A stretch of 64,000 nucleotides of DNA from assembly GCF_030159855.1 (NCBI RefSeq), contig NZ_BSNG01000001.1, positions 1,612,001 through 1,676,000 on the forward strand. The letters are read 5' to 3'. The translations under genes and the position numbers were made by a program. Under the pieces are notes generated by a model. The model made no database searches. It saw only the letters and a list, made by a program, of their open reading frames with translations, and had not been told where the DNA came from. This DNA comes from Devosia yakushimensis. Lineage in GTDB: Bacteria; Pseudomonadota; Alphaproteobacteria; Rhizobiales; Devosiaceae. Below are positions 45,608 to 54,069 of this stretch, one piece after another; positions within the stretch are counted from its first letter, which is position 1; each line of letters begins with the position of its first letter.

Positions 45608-47491
45608 GTGTCCGACGATCCCGCAATCCATGTCCCTTCGACCGCCGCTGTGGCAGCTCCGGCCACCGACGTTGCAATTCCGCTCGGCGTCATAGCGGGA
45701 AAGCCCGGCGGCACGGTTACGATCCGCCCCGGCATCACCACCCTCGTCGGGCCCAACGGCAGCGGCAAGACGCGGGCGTTGCGGTCCATCCAGCAGGCGC
45801 TTCGAAATCGCGGCGCGGAGGCCGCCTATGTCCGTTTTCTCCCCGCAGGTCGAACCGGACCGGTCGAGCGGTACCGAGCGGCCACCGATTCTCCTGGGGT
45901 GGGATCAAATCAAGGCGAGGCGTTTTACGGACACATAAGTTATCGTTCCCAATGGCACGAAATCGAGAGCGTTGTGGGCGACGTGATGAATCTCGATCAG
46001 CGCTCTGATCTGCGGATCAAGGTCGAAACGAGGCTGCAACAGCTTTTCGGACGGGGAATCGACTTCCAGTGGAGTCAGGGTGGGCTCGCAATGTCCTTCA
46101 CCGCCATGTCAGGCAACGCTCGCTATCACTCCGGGCTCGAGGCGAGCGGGATCACCCAACTTGTTTCGTTGCTCGCCGCGATTTACGACGACACAATACG
46201 AACTCTCATCGTCGACGAGCCCGAGATCTCGCTCCACCCACAGCTCCAGGCGTTCATCCTCGAGGAGATGGAAATGGTCGCGGGCGACTGGGCCGATCCT
46301 GGCAAAAAGCGTATTCTGATCTCGACCCACTCGCCGTCGTTCCTGCCCCTCCGTTCGCTCGCCGACCTTCCCGGCGTCGTCTTCTTTGGCGGCGACGTCG
46401 ATTGCCGCCAAATCGATCCCGCCGACGGCCTGCTCCTATCGTCGAAGCTCGGAGATTTCGTCGCGCGCATTAGCCTGTCCCACCGGCAGGCGCTGTTCGC
46501 CGAGCGTATCCTACTCGTCGAAGGGCCGAGCGACGAGATCGTCGCGGCACGCACCGCCCGGCTTCTCGGCCTCAAGATCGAGGCCCGAAACACCCAGATT
46601 CTCCCTGCGCTCGGCAAGGGGGAATTTCGCGAGGCGAGGAAGCTCTTCACCGAAATCGGCATGCGGGTGACAGTGCTTGCCGATCTCGATGCCCTCGCCG
46701 ACGACAACCGCCTCGTGAATGACTTCAGCGGAGCGGACGGGGCGATTGCGATCGCCAACGCTATCGGCCATCCCTCGCTCATCGACCTCGACAGCAAACT
46801 GCGATCCGAACTTGCCGGGCTCATCACCGCGAACGCCGCAGCGATCGACGGGGCGGTGGGGGCCTATCCCTACTGGTCGGACAAGCAAGACCCCGATGTG
46901 AAGCGTCGTCGCTGCACGCTAGCGCAGCTCCTAACCGACCCGACCGCGTTCACTGGTGAGCTCGGGGCTAAAATGACAGCGCTAGCCACCCGCTACGGCG
47001 TGCTGCTCGACGGGCTCGAACAGCTCGGTTGCTTCTTTCTCCGCCGCGGCGCGATCGAGAACTACTATGCCGACACATCAAGCGGCGCGGGCAAGCCCGC
47101 GCGCGCGAGCACCGAGGCCGATCGCCTCGCAGCGCTGACGCGCGTACAATTGGCCGCCGAGTATCCCGAACTCGTCCGCGCGCTGCGCTGCGCTTCACCC
47201 GGGCGCAACATCGACGAAAGCGTACTCCTCCGCGCCAAGCTAGCAGCGGCGCTGGGCGCCATTTTCCAGTCTATGGAACCCGGCTCGACCGACGCGCAGA
47301 TCGAAGCGATGGCGATCTCGGTACTGCCTGCAATCGAAGGACTTTTCAACTTTCACAACGCTACGAAGGCCAACGAGCCTGCGGTGCGCGTCGAACTTCG
47401 CTCGAAAATTTTTAACCTGACCGGATTTCCCTTGACGGTTGCGAGGAAGAACAACCTCAACGACGCGGTTGGCCAGATCCAACCTGCCTGA
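45608..47491 (+). CDS. OLD-family ATP-dependent endonuclease (AAA ATPase plus TOPRIM)
   Basis: A 627-residue member of the OLD (overcoming lysogenisation defect) family, many of which act in phage defence. The SMC/ABC-like ATPase has Walker A GPNGSGKT (48-55), Walker B LIVDEPEISLHP (200-211) and the switch STHS (239-242). A TOPRIM nuclease domain follows, with Glu305 in LLVEGPSDE and the DxD motif in VLADLDALADD (359-361). The start is GTG at 45608 behind AGAGG. No UvrD-like GajB partner follows, so it is a stand-alone (class 1-like) OLD. It is flanked by long gene-poor stretches, which suggests an acquired island. Confidence 0.85.
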   Translation: MSDDPAIHVPSTAAVAAPATDVAIPLGVIAGKPGGTVTIRPGITTLVGPNGSGKTRALRSIQQALRNRGAEAAYVRFLPAGRTGPVERYRAATDSPGVGSNQGEAFYGHISYRSQWHEIESVVGDVMNLDQRSDLRIKVETRLQQLFGRGIDFQWSQGGLAMSFTAMSGNARYHSGLEASGITQLVSLLAAIYDDTIRTLIVDEPEISLHPQLQAFILEEMEMVAGDWADPGKKRILISTHSPSFLPLRSLADLPGVVFFGGDVDCRQIDPADGLLLSSKLGDFVARISLSHRQALFAERILLVEGPSDEIVAARTARLLGLKIEARNTQILPALGKGEFREARKLFTEIGMRVTVLADLDALADDNRLVNDFSGADGAIAIANAIGHPSLIDLDSKLRSELAGLITANAAAIDGAVGAYPYWSDKQDPDVKRRRCTLAQLLTDPTAFTGELGAKMTALATRYGVLLDGLEQLGCFFLRRGAIENYYADTSSGAGKPARASTEADRLAALTRVQLAAEYPELVRALRCASPGRNIDESVLLRAKLAAALGAIFQSMEPGSTDAQIEAMAISVLPAIEGLFNFHNATKANEPAVRVELRSKIFNLTGFPLTVARKNNLNDAVGQIQPA

Positions 47492-48114
47492 TCGTCCGCT
47501 CGGTGGCGATGATTCTCCATATCGCGGCGATAACTCGTTCCCACGCCAAGTTGTCTGTGACGTGATTGTTGGTTACCGGCGGAGGACGGATGAGACGGGA
47601 ATAGAAAACCTGATTACTGTTCACTTTCGGCCAAGTGAACGGCAGCTCTTGGGAAAAGGTAGTACCCACCCAAACGATGGGAGATGGGACCCATTGGCTC
47701 ACCCCGTGAGCGCCCATGCATGACAGCTATCAAGAAGTTTCGATCACGGCGGGAACGACCGCAATGGGGTCGAAACCGGCCAATGCAAAAAACTTATCCC
47801 CGCCCCCAAACCCCATGCCATCATACCCCCATCCCCGCCAGTTACGCGGTCCCGACGCAGGGCCGGGTGGGGAGACCGTGGGAGAGGGGCGCCTTTCCAG
47901 TGGGGTTGGAAACTCGGCAGCCGGGCCTGCAATAATGGTACCGCCTGAACCGGACCTTGCGCAAAAGCGGATCGTAACGGGCGGCCATTGGTCCGTTCTT
48001 TAGATTTCGGAAGGCCCAATGGCCGCCCGTTACCGTATAACCGCGACGCCTCCGGGCCGGGCGGCAATTTCGGCTGTTCGGCCAGCGCCCTACGGCAAAT
48101 GGGCGAACGACCGT
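47492..48114. other. Gene-poor stretch between the OLD gene and the DUF2161 gene
   Basis: No convincing coding sequence in 623 bases. It includes a perfect GTTCACTT/AAGTGAAC palindrome (47619-47640), C-rich low-complexity sequence (about 47800-47860) and a longer inverted repeat at 47974-48033. The short frames present have no family resemblance. The texture is that of decayed accessory DNA. Confidence 0.6.
47974..48033. repeat. 18-base perfect inverted repeat in the accessory island
   Basis: GTAACGGGCGGCCATTGG (47974-47991) is perfectly complementary to 48016-48033, with a 24-base loop. It lies about 80 bases beyond the 3' end of the DUF2161 gene. It is a possible terminator without a T-run, or the remnant of a repeat element. 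Confidence 0.75.
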
Positions 48115-48765
48115 TCAGCCTTGCGGCGGCGCGACCGCGGCTCTGCCGAGTTCGGTCAGGCCGTAGATGCCTCGGCTTTCCCGCACGAACCAGCCATAGA
48201 CGTTGCTTCTGAGAATTGTCGGGGCCCTCGCAACCAGCGCTTTCAGCTGCTTGGGGCTTTGTGGGCCGGTCAGCAGGGAGGTCGCGCATAATATGCAGTC
48301 CTGGCGGTATGCGGTCATGATCGGCTTGCCGCGTCCCCCGCCCTTCTGCGGGTCGCCGACCCGGCGCCTGTGCTCATCGAGCAGTCGAGAGCGCCGTTTG
48401 GCATCCCGGCGCGGTGCTACAGCGAAAGGCGCGACGATGACATCCACCACGCCGGAGGCCGAAACGGTCACGAGGCCAAAGCCAAGACGCCGGCACAGAT
48501 TGCGGAAACGTGCGTCGTGCTCGCGGCCCTTTCCGGTCTTGGAGGCGCACGCGGCAAGCCAGACTTCGTCGCAAAATGCCGCCCGCTTGACCCCCTGCAT
48601 GACCAGTTCGAGATTGAAGGCCAGCTTCATCTCGCAAACGATGACGACCGGCGGCTCGCCCTCTTTGACGCCCACCAGATCGCAGCCGTTGATCTCGCCT
48701 TTGACGGCGTAACCGGCGCCTTCCATGAAAGCCTTCAGGGGAAGGTAAAGATCGGTCTCGGCCAT
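48115..48765 (-). CDS. DUF2161-family putative PD-(D/E)XK phosphodiesterase
   Basis: A 216-residue protein of the DUF2161 family, described as putative PD-(D/E)XK-type phosphodiesterases. The nuclease-like core fits: an N-terminal Glu (ETDLYLPLKAF), Asp in INGCDLVGV, and VIVCEMKLAF giving the E-x-K. The C-terminal part (about 150-216) looks like a winged helix (RQDCILCATSLLTGPQSPKQL). ATG at 48765 is preferred over TTG one codon earlier. There is no clear ribosome site. It is convergent with, and lies beyond, the OLD gene; its real role is unknown. Confidence 0.82.
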   Translation of the reverse strand: MAETDLYLPLKAFMEGAGYAVKGEINGCDLVGVKEGEPPVVIVCEMKLAFNLELVMQGVKRAAFCDEVWLAACASKTGKGREHDARFRNLCRRLGFGLVTVSASGVVDVIVAPFAVAPRRDAKRRSRLLDEHRRRVGDPQKGGGRGKPIMTAYRQDCILCATSLLTGPQSPKQLKALVARAPTILRSNVYGWFVRESRGIYGLTELGRAAVAPPQG

Positions 48766-48946
48766 CAAGCTTGTTGGGGGTTCAGCTGCATAGAGGCTTG
48801 ATGTAGCCGAGTCTTAAAACCCACGCAGCGCCTTTCTGGCCCAGCGTCCTGGCTCAAGGCACAATCGCCGCCCCTGCGCGCCGGTTATTCTCCCCCGCCA
48901 AATCATGCTAAACCGCGTCACGACTCCGAAGGCACCGCTCGACACC

Positions 48947-49933
48947 ATGCACCTGACGCAACACTTCGATCTCTCCGCATTCAATACGATGGGCCTGGTT
49001 TCACATGCCCAGTTTGGCGCAGTGATCGCCGAGCGCAGACAGGTCGATGAGGTGGCGCGCTTCGCCACATCGTCTGGTTTGCCCGCTCACTTCATCGGCG
49101 GCGGCAGCAATCTCGTGCTGCGGGATGAACTGGCTGCCATTGTCGGCGTAATGGCGATCAAGGGCCGCAATATCGAACGCGGCCCCGATGGAACTGTAAT
49201 CGTGACGGCACAGGCGGGCGAGGATTGGTCGGAATTCGTCGGCTGGACGGTGTCGCAGGGCATCGGGGGCCTAGAAAACCTGGCGGGCATACCGGGCACG
49301 GTCGGCGCGGCGCCCATACAGAATATCGGGGCCTATGGGCTCGAGCTGGCAGACCGGTTTCAGTCGCTGACCGCATGGGACAGCGTCGACCACAAGGAGC
49401 GCGTTTTCGAGCGGGACGAATGCCAGTTCTCCTATCGGCAGAGCCTCTTCAAGCAGGCCGGCGGGCGCTTTATCGTTCTCGACGTAACCCTTGCCCTGCC
49501 GCAGGAATGGGTGCCGGTGCTCTCCTATGCGGGGCTGGACAATTTGCCGGCTGATGTCGATGCCGCCGCCGTCATGGAGCGTGTGCTTGCCATCCGGCGC
49601 TCGAAACTCCCCGACTGGCACGTGCTGGGCAATGCGGGCTCATTCTTTCACAATCCCGTGGTCCAGCCCGCAGTCGCTGACGGCATTGCGGGCGTCCCCC
49701 GCTATCCGCAACCGGACGGAAGGGTCAAACTCTCGGCGGCATGGCTTATCGATGCCTGCGGCCTCAAGGGGTACCAGGAAGGCCAAGCGGCCGTTCATAA
49801 GGATCATGCCCTGATCATCGTGAACCGCGGCGGCGCCACATATGGGGATGTTCACAAGCTCGCCTCGACGATCAAACACGCCGTAGAGGAGCGGTTCGGC
49901 GTGGTCCTCACCCAGGAACCGATCGAGCTCTAG
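48947..49933 (+). CDS. murB: UDP-N-acetylenolpyruvoylglucosamine reductase, E. coli-like type I
   Basis: FAD enzyme that makes UDP-MurNAc, the second step of peptidoglycan precursor synthesis. It has the FAD loop HFIGGGSNLVLRDE, GIGGLENLAGIPGTVGAAPI, QNIGAYGLELADRF, the Tyr loop CQFSYRQSLFK, and the catalytic Ser in LGNAGSFFHNPVV. NAGSFF-x-NP marks type I (E. coli-like); the type II enzyme usual in rhizobial mur clusters reads GGSTFKNP. ATG at 48947 (MHLTQHFDLSAFNTMGL) aligns with the family start; ATG at 48905 is possible. No other mur gene is nearby. Confidence 0.9.
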   Translation: MHLTQHFDLSAFNTMGLVSHAQFGAVIAERRQVDEVARFATSSGLPAHFIGGGSNLVLRDELAAIVGVMAIKGRNIERGPDGTVIVTAQAGEDWSEFVGWTVSQGIGGLENLAGIPGTVGAAPIQNIGAYGLELADRFQSLTAWDSVDHKERVFERDECQFSYRQSLFKQAGGRFIVLDVTLALPQEWVPVLSYAGLDNLPADVDAAAVMERVLAIRRSKLPDWHVLGNAGSFFHNPVVQPAVADGIAGVPRYPQPDGRVKLSAAWLIDACGLKGYQEGQAAVHKDHALIIVNRGGATYGDVHKLASTIKHAVEERFGVVLTQEPIEL

Positions 49934-49997
49934 CACCACCCCCTTGCGCCATCGTGGCTTCGCGCTCACCTTGCCATAAGCAAGATGGAGGTCGGCC

Positions 49998-50612
49998 ATG
50001 AAAATAGGCGTAATGGGAACCGGAGAAGTCGGCTCGACAGTCGGCGGCAAGTTGCACGCTCTGGGACATGAGGTGGTTTTCGGCTCGCGATCGCCGGGCA
50101 GCGACAAGGCCCGGCAGCTAAGCGCGGAAACGGGCATCCCGGTTGCCAGTCATCAGGACGCGGCCGCGCATGGCGAGTGGATAGTCAATGCCTTGCCGGG
50201 CGAACAAGCCATTGCGACGCTCACCGGTTGCGCCCTCGCCGGCAAGATACTTGTCGATATCGGCAATTACGAAGCGATCGTCCACGGTCCGATCGCCACG
50301 CCCCTGGGCCTCGCGCTCCAGGCGGCGTTTCCGACGGCGCGGCTCGTCAAGACTCTCAACAGCGTCAGCGCCCATCTCATGGTCGATCCGGCCAGCCTGG
50401 GCGCGGATCACACGGTGTTCGTCGCTGGCGATGACGCTGGCGCCAAGGGCGAGGTCGAGGCGCTGCTGCGCAGTTTTGGCTGGCGCTCCATCCTGGATCT
50501 GGGTGATCTCACCGCCTGTCGCGCCATGGAAGACCTGGTGCCGATGTGGATGCGCCTGTTCGGCAAGTTCGGCGATCCCAACTTCAATCTGCTGGTGGCT
50601 CGGCAGAGCTGA
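49998..50612 (+). CDS. NADPH-dependent F420 reductase-like Rossmann protein
   Basis: A 204-residue protein of the COG2085 family. The N-terminal MKIGVMGTGEVGSTVGGKL is a Rossmann loop, and VVFGSRSP after the second strand (Ser-Arg) favours NADPH. LVKTLNSVSAHLMVDP and TVFVAGDDAGAKGEVEALL match the family. No F420 biosynthesis gene is visible here, and in proteobacteria these proteins usually act on other, unknown substrates. ATG at 49998 follows TGGAGG. Confidence 0.85.
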   Translation: MKIGVMGTGEVGSTVGGKLHALGHEVVFGSRSPGSDKARQLSAETGIPVASHQDAAAHGEWIVNALPGEQAIATLTGCALAGKILVDIGNYEAIVHGPIATPLGLALQAAFPTARLVKTLNSVSAHLMVDPASLGADHTVFVAGDDAGAKGEVEALLRSFGWRSILDLGDLTACRAMEDLVPMWMRLFGKFGDPNFNLLVARQS

Positions 50613-50764
50613 GCCGGTAGCCCAAGGTTCGCAATGAGGAACCCGGTTCGCAAATCAACGGCAGTGTGAATGCACTTGCCATCGACATCGAAGCTGCCGC
50701 CATCATCGAAATATTCCCGACATAATTGGCTGCACAATTTCGAGGGGACATTTTGGGGGTAACG

Positions 50765-51772
50765 ATGCGGATATGGGCCGGCCTGGTCGCGATCATCGCG
50801 GCCGCAGGGGCAATCTATGGTTGGGGTATTGGCTTCTTCTATCCCTGCGGACCCGTGGATCGCATCGTTAGAACCAGCGATTGCCGCATCGTGACGACCT
50901 TCGATGCCAGCCAGCTACAGGCGCTGCTCAAGCTGCCCAATGGCAATTTGCTGACCGTCGCCCGGCAGGACGGCCCCGACCCCACCGAACTTCAACGCCT
51001 GCTCGAACTCGATCCGGAAAACGGCGCGGTATTGTCGGAAACCGCGATTACCGGCCTGCCGCCAGGCGCCAGTTGGATGAATGCGGCAGTGTCGCCAGCT
51101 GGCGCGCAATTGGCCGCCACCATGCTGGATCAGCAAACGGCGGTGATCGATCGCGCGAGCGGTAAGGTCACCACGCAATTTCCGCCCTATTCGGTCGGAC
51201 TGGTGGGTTTTGACGGTGAGGACCGGGTGCTGATCGACCGCGGCGAAATCAGTTCCGAACATCCGCCGGATATTGCCGCACAGGTGTTTTCCGCTCGCGA
51301 CGGCAGCGCATTGGGGCAGCTGACCGATGGTGCCGCCAAACTCATCTACACCGGAGGGGTCTCGCAAGCTTTCTCGCCGGATGGGACATTGCTTGCCCAG
51401 CATGTCGAAACCCGTGGCGATAGCGGCGTCGTGGCCCTGCGGCTGGCCGACGCTGCCTTCCAGAGCTGGTCGGGGCAATTGCTGACCGCGCCGCTGGGCG
51501 CCTGGCGCATGCAATTATTGCCCTGGATCTGGTTCAGCCCCGACGGCCGTTACGTTGCGGCCTCCTTCGATGGCGCATCGGTCTGGGGCAAGGATACCTC
51601 GGCCCTGCTGATCTGGGACGTCCAGTCGCTGGACCTGATCCAGCGGCTTCCCACCCGCAGCGGCGAAATCGAGAACCTGGTCTGGCTCGATAATGACCGC
51701 GTCGCCATGACACGGTTCGATCTCGGTTCCCGGCGCGGCGAAATCCTCACCCTGCCGGTAGCCCGGCGCTAA
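50765..51772 (+). CDS. Membrane-anchored beta-propeller-like protein of unknown function
   Basis: A 335-residue protein with an N-terminal membrane segment or signal anchor (about 3-25, WAGLVAIIAAAGAIYGWGIG). The rest is repeated four-strand patterns of the WD40/PQQ-like kind: AVSPAGAQLAAT, AFSPDGTLLAQH, WFSPDGRYVAAS, LLIWDVQSLDLIQRL. This points to a periplasmic beta-propeller. No enzyme motif is seen. ATG at 50765 is set by GGGGGT six bases upstream. Its last four bases overlap the convergent gene's stop. Confidence 0.7.
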   Translation: MRIWAGLVAIIAAAGAIYGWGIGFFYPCGPVDRIVRTSDCRIVTTFDASQLQALLKLPNGNLLTVARQDGPDPTELQRLLELDPENGAVLSETAITGLPPGASWMNAAVSPAGAQLAATMLDQQTAVIDRASGKVTTQFPPYSVGLVGFDGEDRVLIDRGEISSEHPPDIAAQVFSARDGSALGQLTDGAAKLIYTGGVSQAFSPDGTLLAQHVETRGDSGVVALRLADAAFQSWSGQLLTAPLGAWRMQLLPWIWFSPDGRYVAASFDGASVWGKDTSALLIWDVQSLDLIQRLPTRSGEIENLVWLDNDRVAMTRFDLGSRRGEILTLPVARR

Positions 51773-52593
51773 ATCAGCGCCGGGCGCGTCAGGCTGCTGC
51801 GGTGCCGCGTGGGCGATGCGGCCAACCGGGCTGCAAGCGCCTGGCGCGCTTCAGCACCGCCCTGGCGCAATTGCTGCAATTCCTCGGCGCGCAACAGCAC
51901 CAACGGCACGATCGTCACGGGCGAGAGCGGGGTATCGTCGATCCGCGTCGGAAAATCCGGTTCCGGCGCACCGATCAGTACGCCTACGCTGTCATCATCG
52001 GTCGTGAAACCTGGCGGCAGCTGCGCGGCGATGGCGTAGCTCCGGCTGACGCCGGGGATTTCCATGGATAGCACCTTGTAGCGCGCCAGTTGTCCGCTGA
52101 TGCCACCGGCACCGGCAATGGTTCCTGCCACCTGGTTCAGCAGCTCGAATGCCCAGCTCTTGCTCAATCCGCCCACATCGCCCGCTGCCCCAGCCAGGTC
52201 GGGGTCGATGTCGGCGGTCTCCACGAAGAGCTCCAGCTCGAAGCCGTTGCCTGCGCCTGCAACACCATCGAACGGGTCGGAAAGACCATCGGTTGCCAGG
52301 ACGATGCCATGCGGCCGCCGCACGATGCGGAAGGCCTGACGCGTCGAGGGCCAGGCGGGGCCACCGGTAAAAGTCGGGCTGATCAAATGGGTCAGGACAT
52401 CGTCTTCGACCTCCCCTACCCCCGCCCAGTATTCATGCCGCCGGCGCAATGTTTCCTCGAACGCCTGTTCATTGTCCACGCTGCTGGCCGCCGGGGTCAT
52501 GGCTGCCGGCGCAGGTTCGGCTGCTACCGGCTTGCTTGCGCCCTTCCCGGTCTGTCCCGTCAGCAGCTCGCGCAGTTTATCAAACAGGCCCAT
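51769..52593 (-). CDS. Suppressor-of-fused-like domain protein
   Basis: A 274-residue cytosolic protein. A short N-terminal helix (MGLFDKLRELL) and a Pro/Ala linker (to about 40) precede a domain resembling bacterial SUFU-like proteins: QAFRIVRRPHGIVLATDGLS, GNGFELELFVET, LPPGFTTDDDSVGVLIGAP and TIVPLVLLRAEEL. Bacterial SUFU-like proteins often act as immunity factors for polymorphic toxins, but no toxin is visible here. ATG at 52593. Convergent with the propeller gene. Confidence 0.62.
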   Translation of the reverse strand: MGLFDKLRELLTGQTGKGASKPVAAEPAPAAMTPAASSVDNEQAFEETLRRRHEYWAGVGEVEDDVLTHLISPTFTGGPAWPSTRQAFRIVRRPHGIVLATDGLSDPFDGVAGAGNGFELELFVETADIDPDLAGAAGDVGGLSKSWAFELLNQVAGTIAGAGGISGQLARYKVLSMEIPGVSRSYAIAAQLPPGFTTDDDSVGVLIGAPEPDFPTRIDDTPLSPVTIVPLVLLRAEELQQLRQGGAEARQALAARLAASPTRHRSSLTRPALI

Positions 52594-52724
52594 CGTGCTT
52601 CTCCTCTGTCAGGCACCAAGGTGGCCAGCAAATGCGACAGGGCTGCGACCAACGCTGAATTGTCATCATGCCGCCGCAGAGAGCATCGACTATTTGGTGT
52701 GCACATACCGCCGGGGGCCAATAA

Positions 52725-54027
52725 ATGCCGGGTTTTTGGAGATGTTCATGGTCTTCCCTGGTGGGCCTCGGGGCGATTGCGCTTGCCGTGATTTCGTTCG
52801 GAGCGGCGCCAGCCCTGGCCGCGTCCTACACAATTGGCGACATCCGATTCGACTTGCCGGGGAAAGCGCGGGGCTGGAAAGTCCAGGAAGGCGAAGGCGG
52901 CAGCTTGGCCCTGGTCAAGGCCGTCAACACCGATGACGGTGGCAAAGGCGGCGCGTTCATCCAGGTTCCGTCTCCGACCAGCCAAGGCGCCTTTGCCGAC
53001 AATTTCGCCGCTATGGCGGCCATCCTGCCCGAGCTGCGCGACGAAGACCCGGTCATCGAACGCACCGGGACCACGATGGACGGGTACCCCGTCATGCTCA
53101 GCGATGTTTGTTGCGGCTATCGTGACGACATCCTGGTGGCGTCCATAGCGGTCGGCATGCAGCGGCCCGATGCCCAGTATTTCCTGGTGCTGGTAATGAT
53201 CAATCTCGACTCCGACGAGCGGCGGGCGCTGGAAGAAGAATTCGCTTTCGCCATACGGTCGGTGCGCAGCAAGAACGAGGAAACGCCGGCTGTTCTCACC
53301 CCGGCCGAGGGGGCTGGCGGTCTTGAAGGCGTCTATACCAGTCTGCAAACCAGTCTGATGCCCAATCTGTTCGGCGGGATGGATTTCACCGCCGAGAGCG
53401 TGATCCTGGCCTTCGATCCTTCGGGGCTCTATAGCAGCGAGATTCCCGCTGCCGGGGTCAGCATGCAGGATCATTGCACGGCACGGCTCAAGAGCTGCGG
53501 CACCTATGCCTTGCGCGGCGGCGGCTGGTTTGGCGGGGCCGACAGCATCGAGTTGGCGCAGATGAGCAACGATTACGGCATCGTCGAAACGGAGACGGAG
53601 ACCTTCTCGCGCGATGGCGACAACCTCGTCATCGATGAGGATGACTACCGCCGCATTCCGCCCCTGCCGCGGGGCACACAGCTTGACGGTAGCTGGCGCT
53701 ATTTCTGGGGCGTCCAGCGGGATGACCGCGACGTCATCGGGCGGGGTATCCAGCGAGCGCCTGCTGACAATGACGCCGGACGGGCGTTTTGAGATGACCG
53801 GATGGTCCGGCGTCATGTCGTCCAATGCCAGCGGCGACACCAGCACCTCCGTCACCGCTTCCAGCAATCGTCCCAATATGAGCGGCCGCTACGAAGTGGA
53901 TGGCTATACCCTGAAGTTGACCGGCTCGGATGGCAGCGAGAAGACGCTCAGCCTGTTCTTGCCCGATGCCGGTTCGGATGGGCTGCTGGTGATCGACGGC
54001 AACAATTACCTCAAGAACGAAGATTGA
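52725..54027 (+). pseudogene. Exported protein of unknown function, broken by a one-base frameshift
   Basis: The first frame (52725-53792) starts with a signal peptide (LVGLGAIALAVISFGAAPALA) and reads a beta-rich exported protein to GSWRYFWG. It then runs into 25 residues of unlike sequence and a stop. The +1 frame continues sensibly from ASSGMTATSSGG through ERLLTMTPDGRFEMTG and GRYEVDGYTLKLTGSDG to 54027. Removing one G from the GGGG run at 53707-53710 joins them into about 433 residues. The C-terminal part looks like a lipocalin-type barrel. ATG at 52725 follows GGGGGCC. It could be real decay or a sequencing error. Confidence 0.75.
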
Positions 54028-54029
54028 CT

Positions 54030-54051
54030 GGGCCCGCCTGCCGACGGGCCC
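54030..54051. terminator. Hairpin between the frameshifted gene and nrdB
   Basis: GGGCCCG (54030-54036) pairs with CGGGCCC (54045-54051) around eight bases, starting three bases after the upstream stop and 19 bases from the nrdB stop on the other strand. There is no T-run, so it is a weak or Rho-assisted bidirectional terminator at best. Confidence 0.5.
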
Positions 54052-54069
54052 GGCACGAGCAGAACGCCG

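Noticed and set aside
45608..47491. Gabija system (GajA-GajB)
   Set aside because: The OLD protein could be GajA-like, but no UvrD/PcrA-type GajB helicase is adjacent on either strand.
47716..48003. Short overlapping frames in the island gap
   Set aside because: Pro- and His-rich translations from C-rich low-complexity DNA, with no ribosome sites and no family resemblance.
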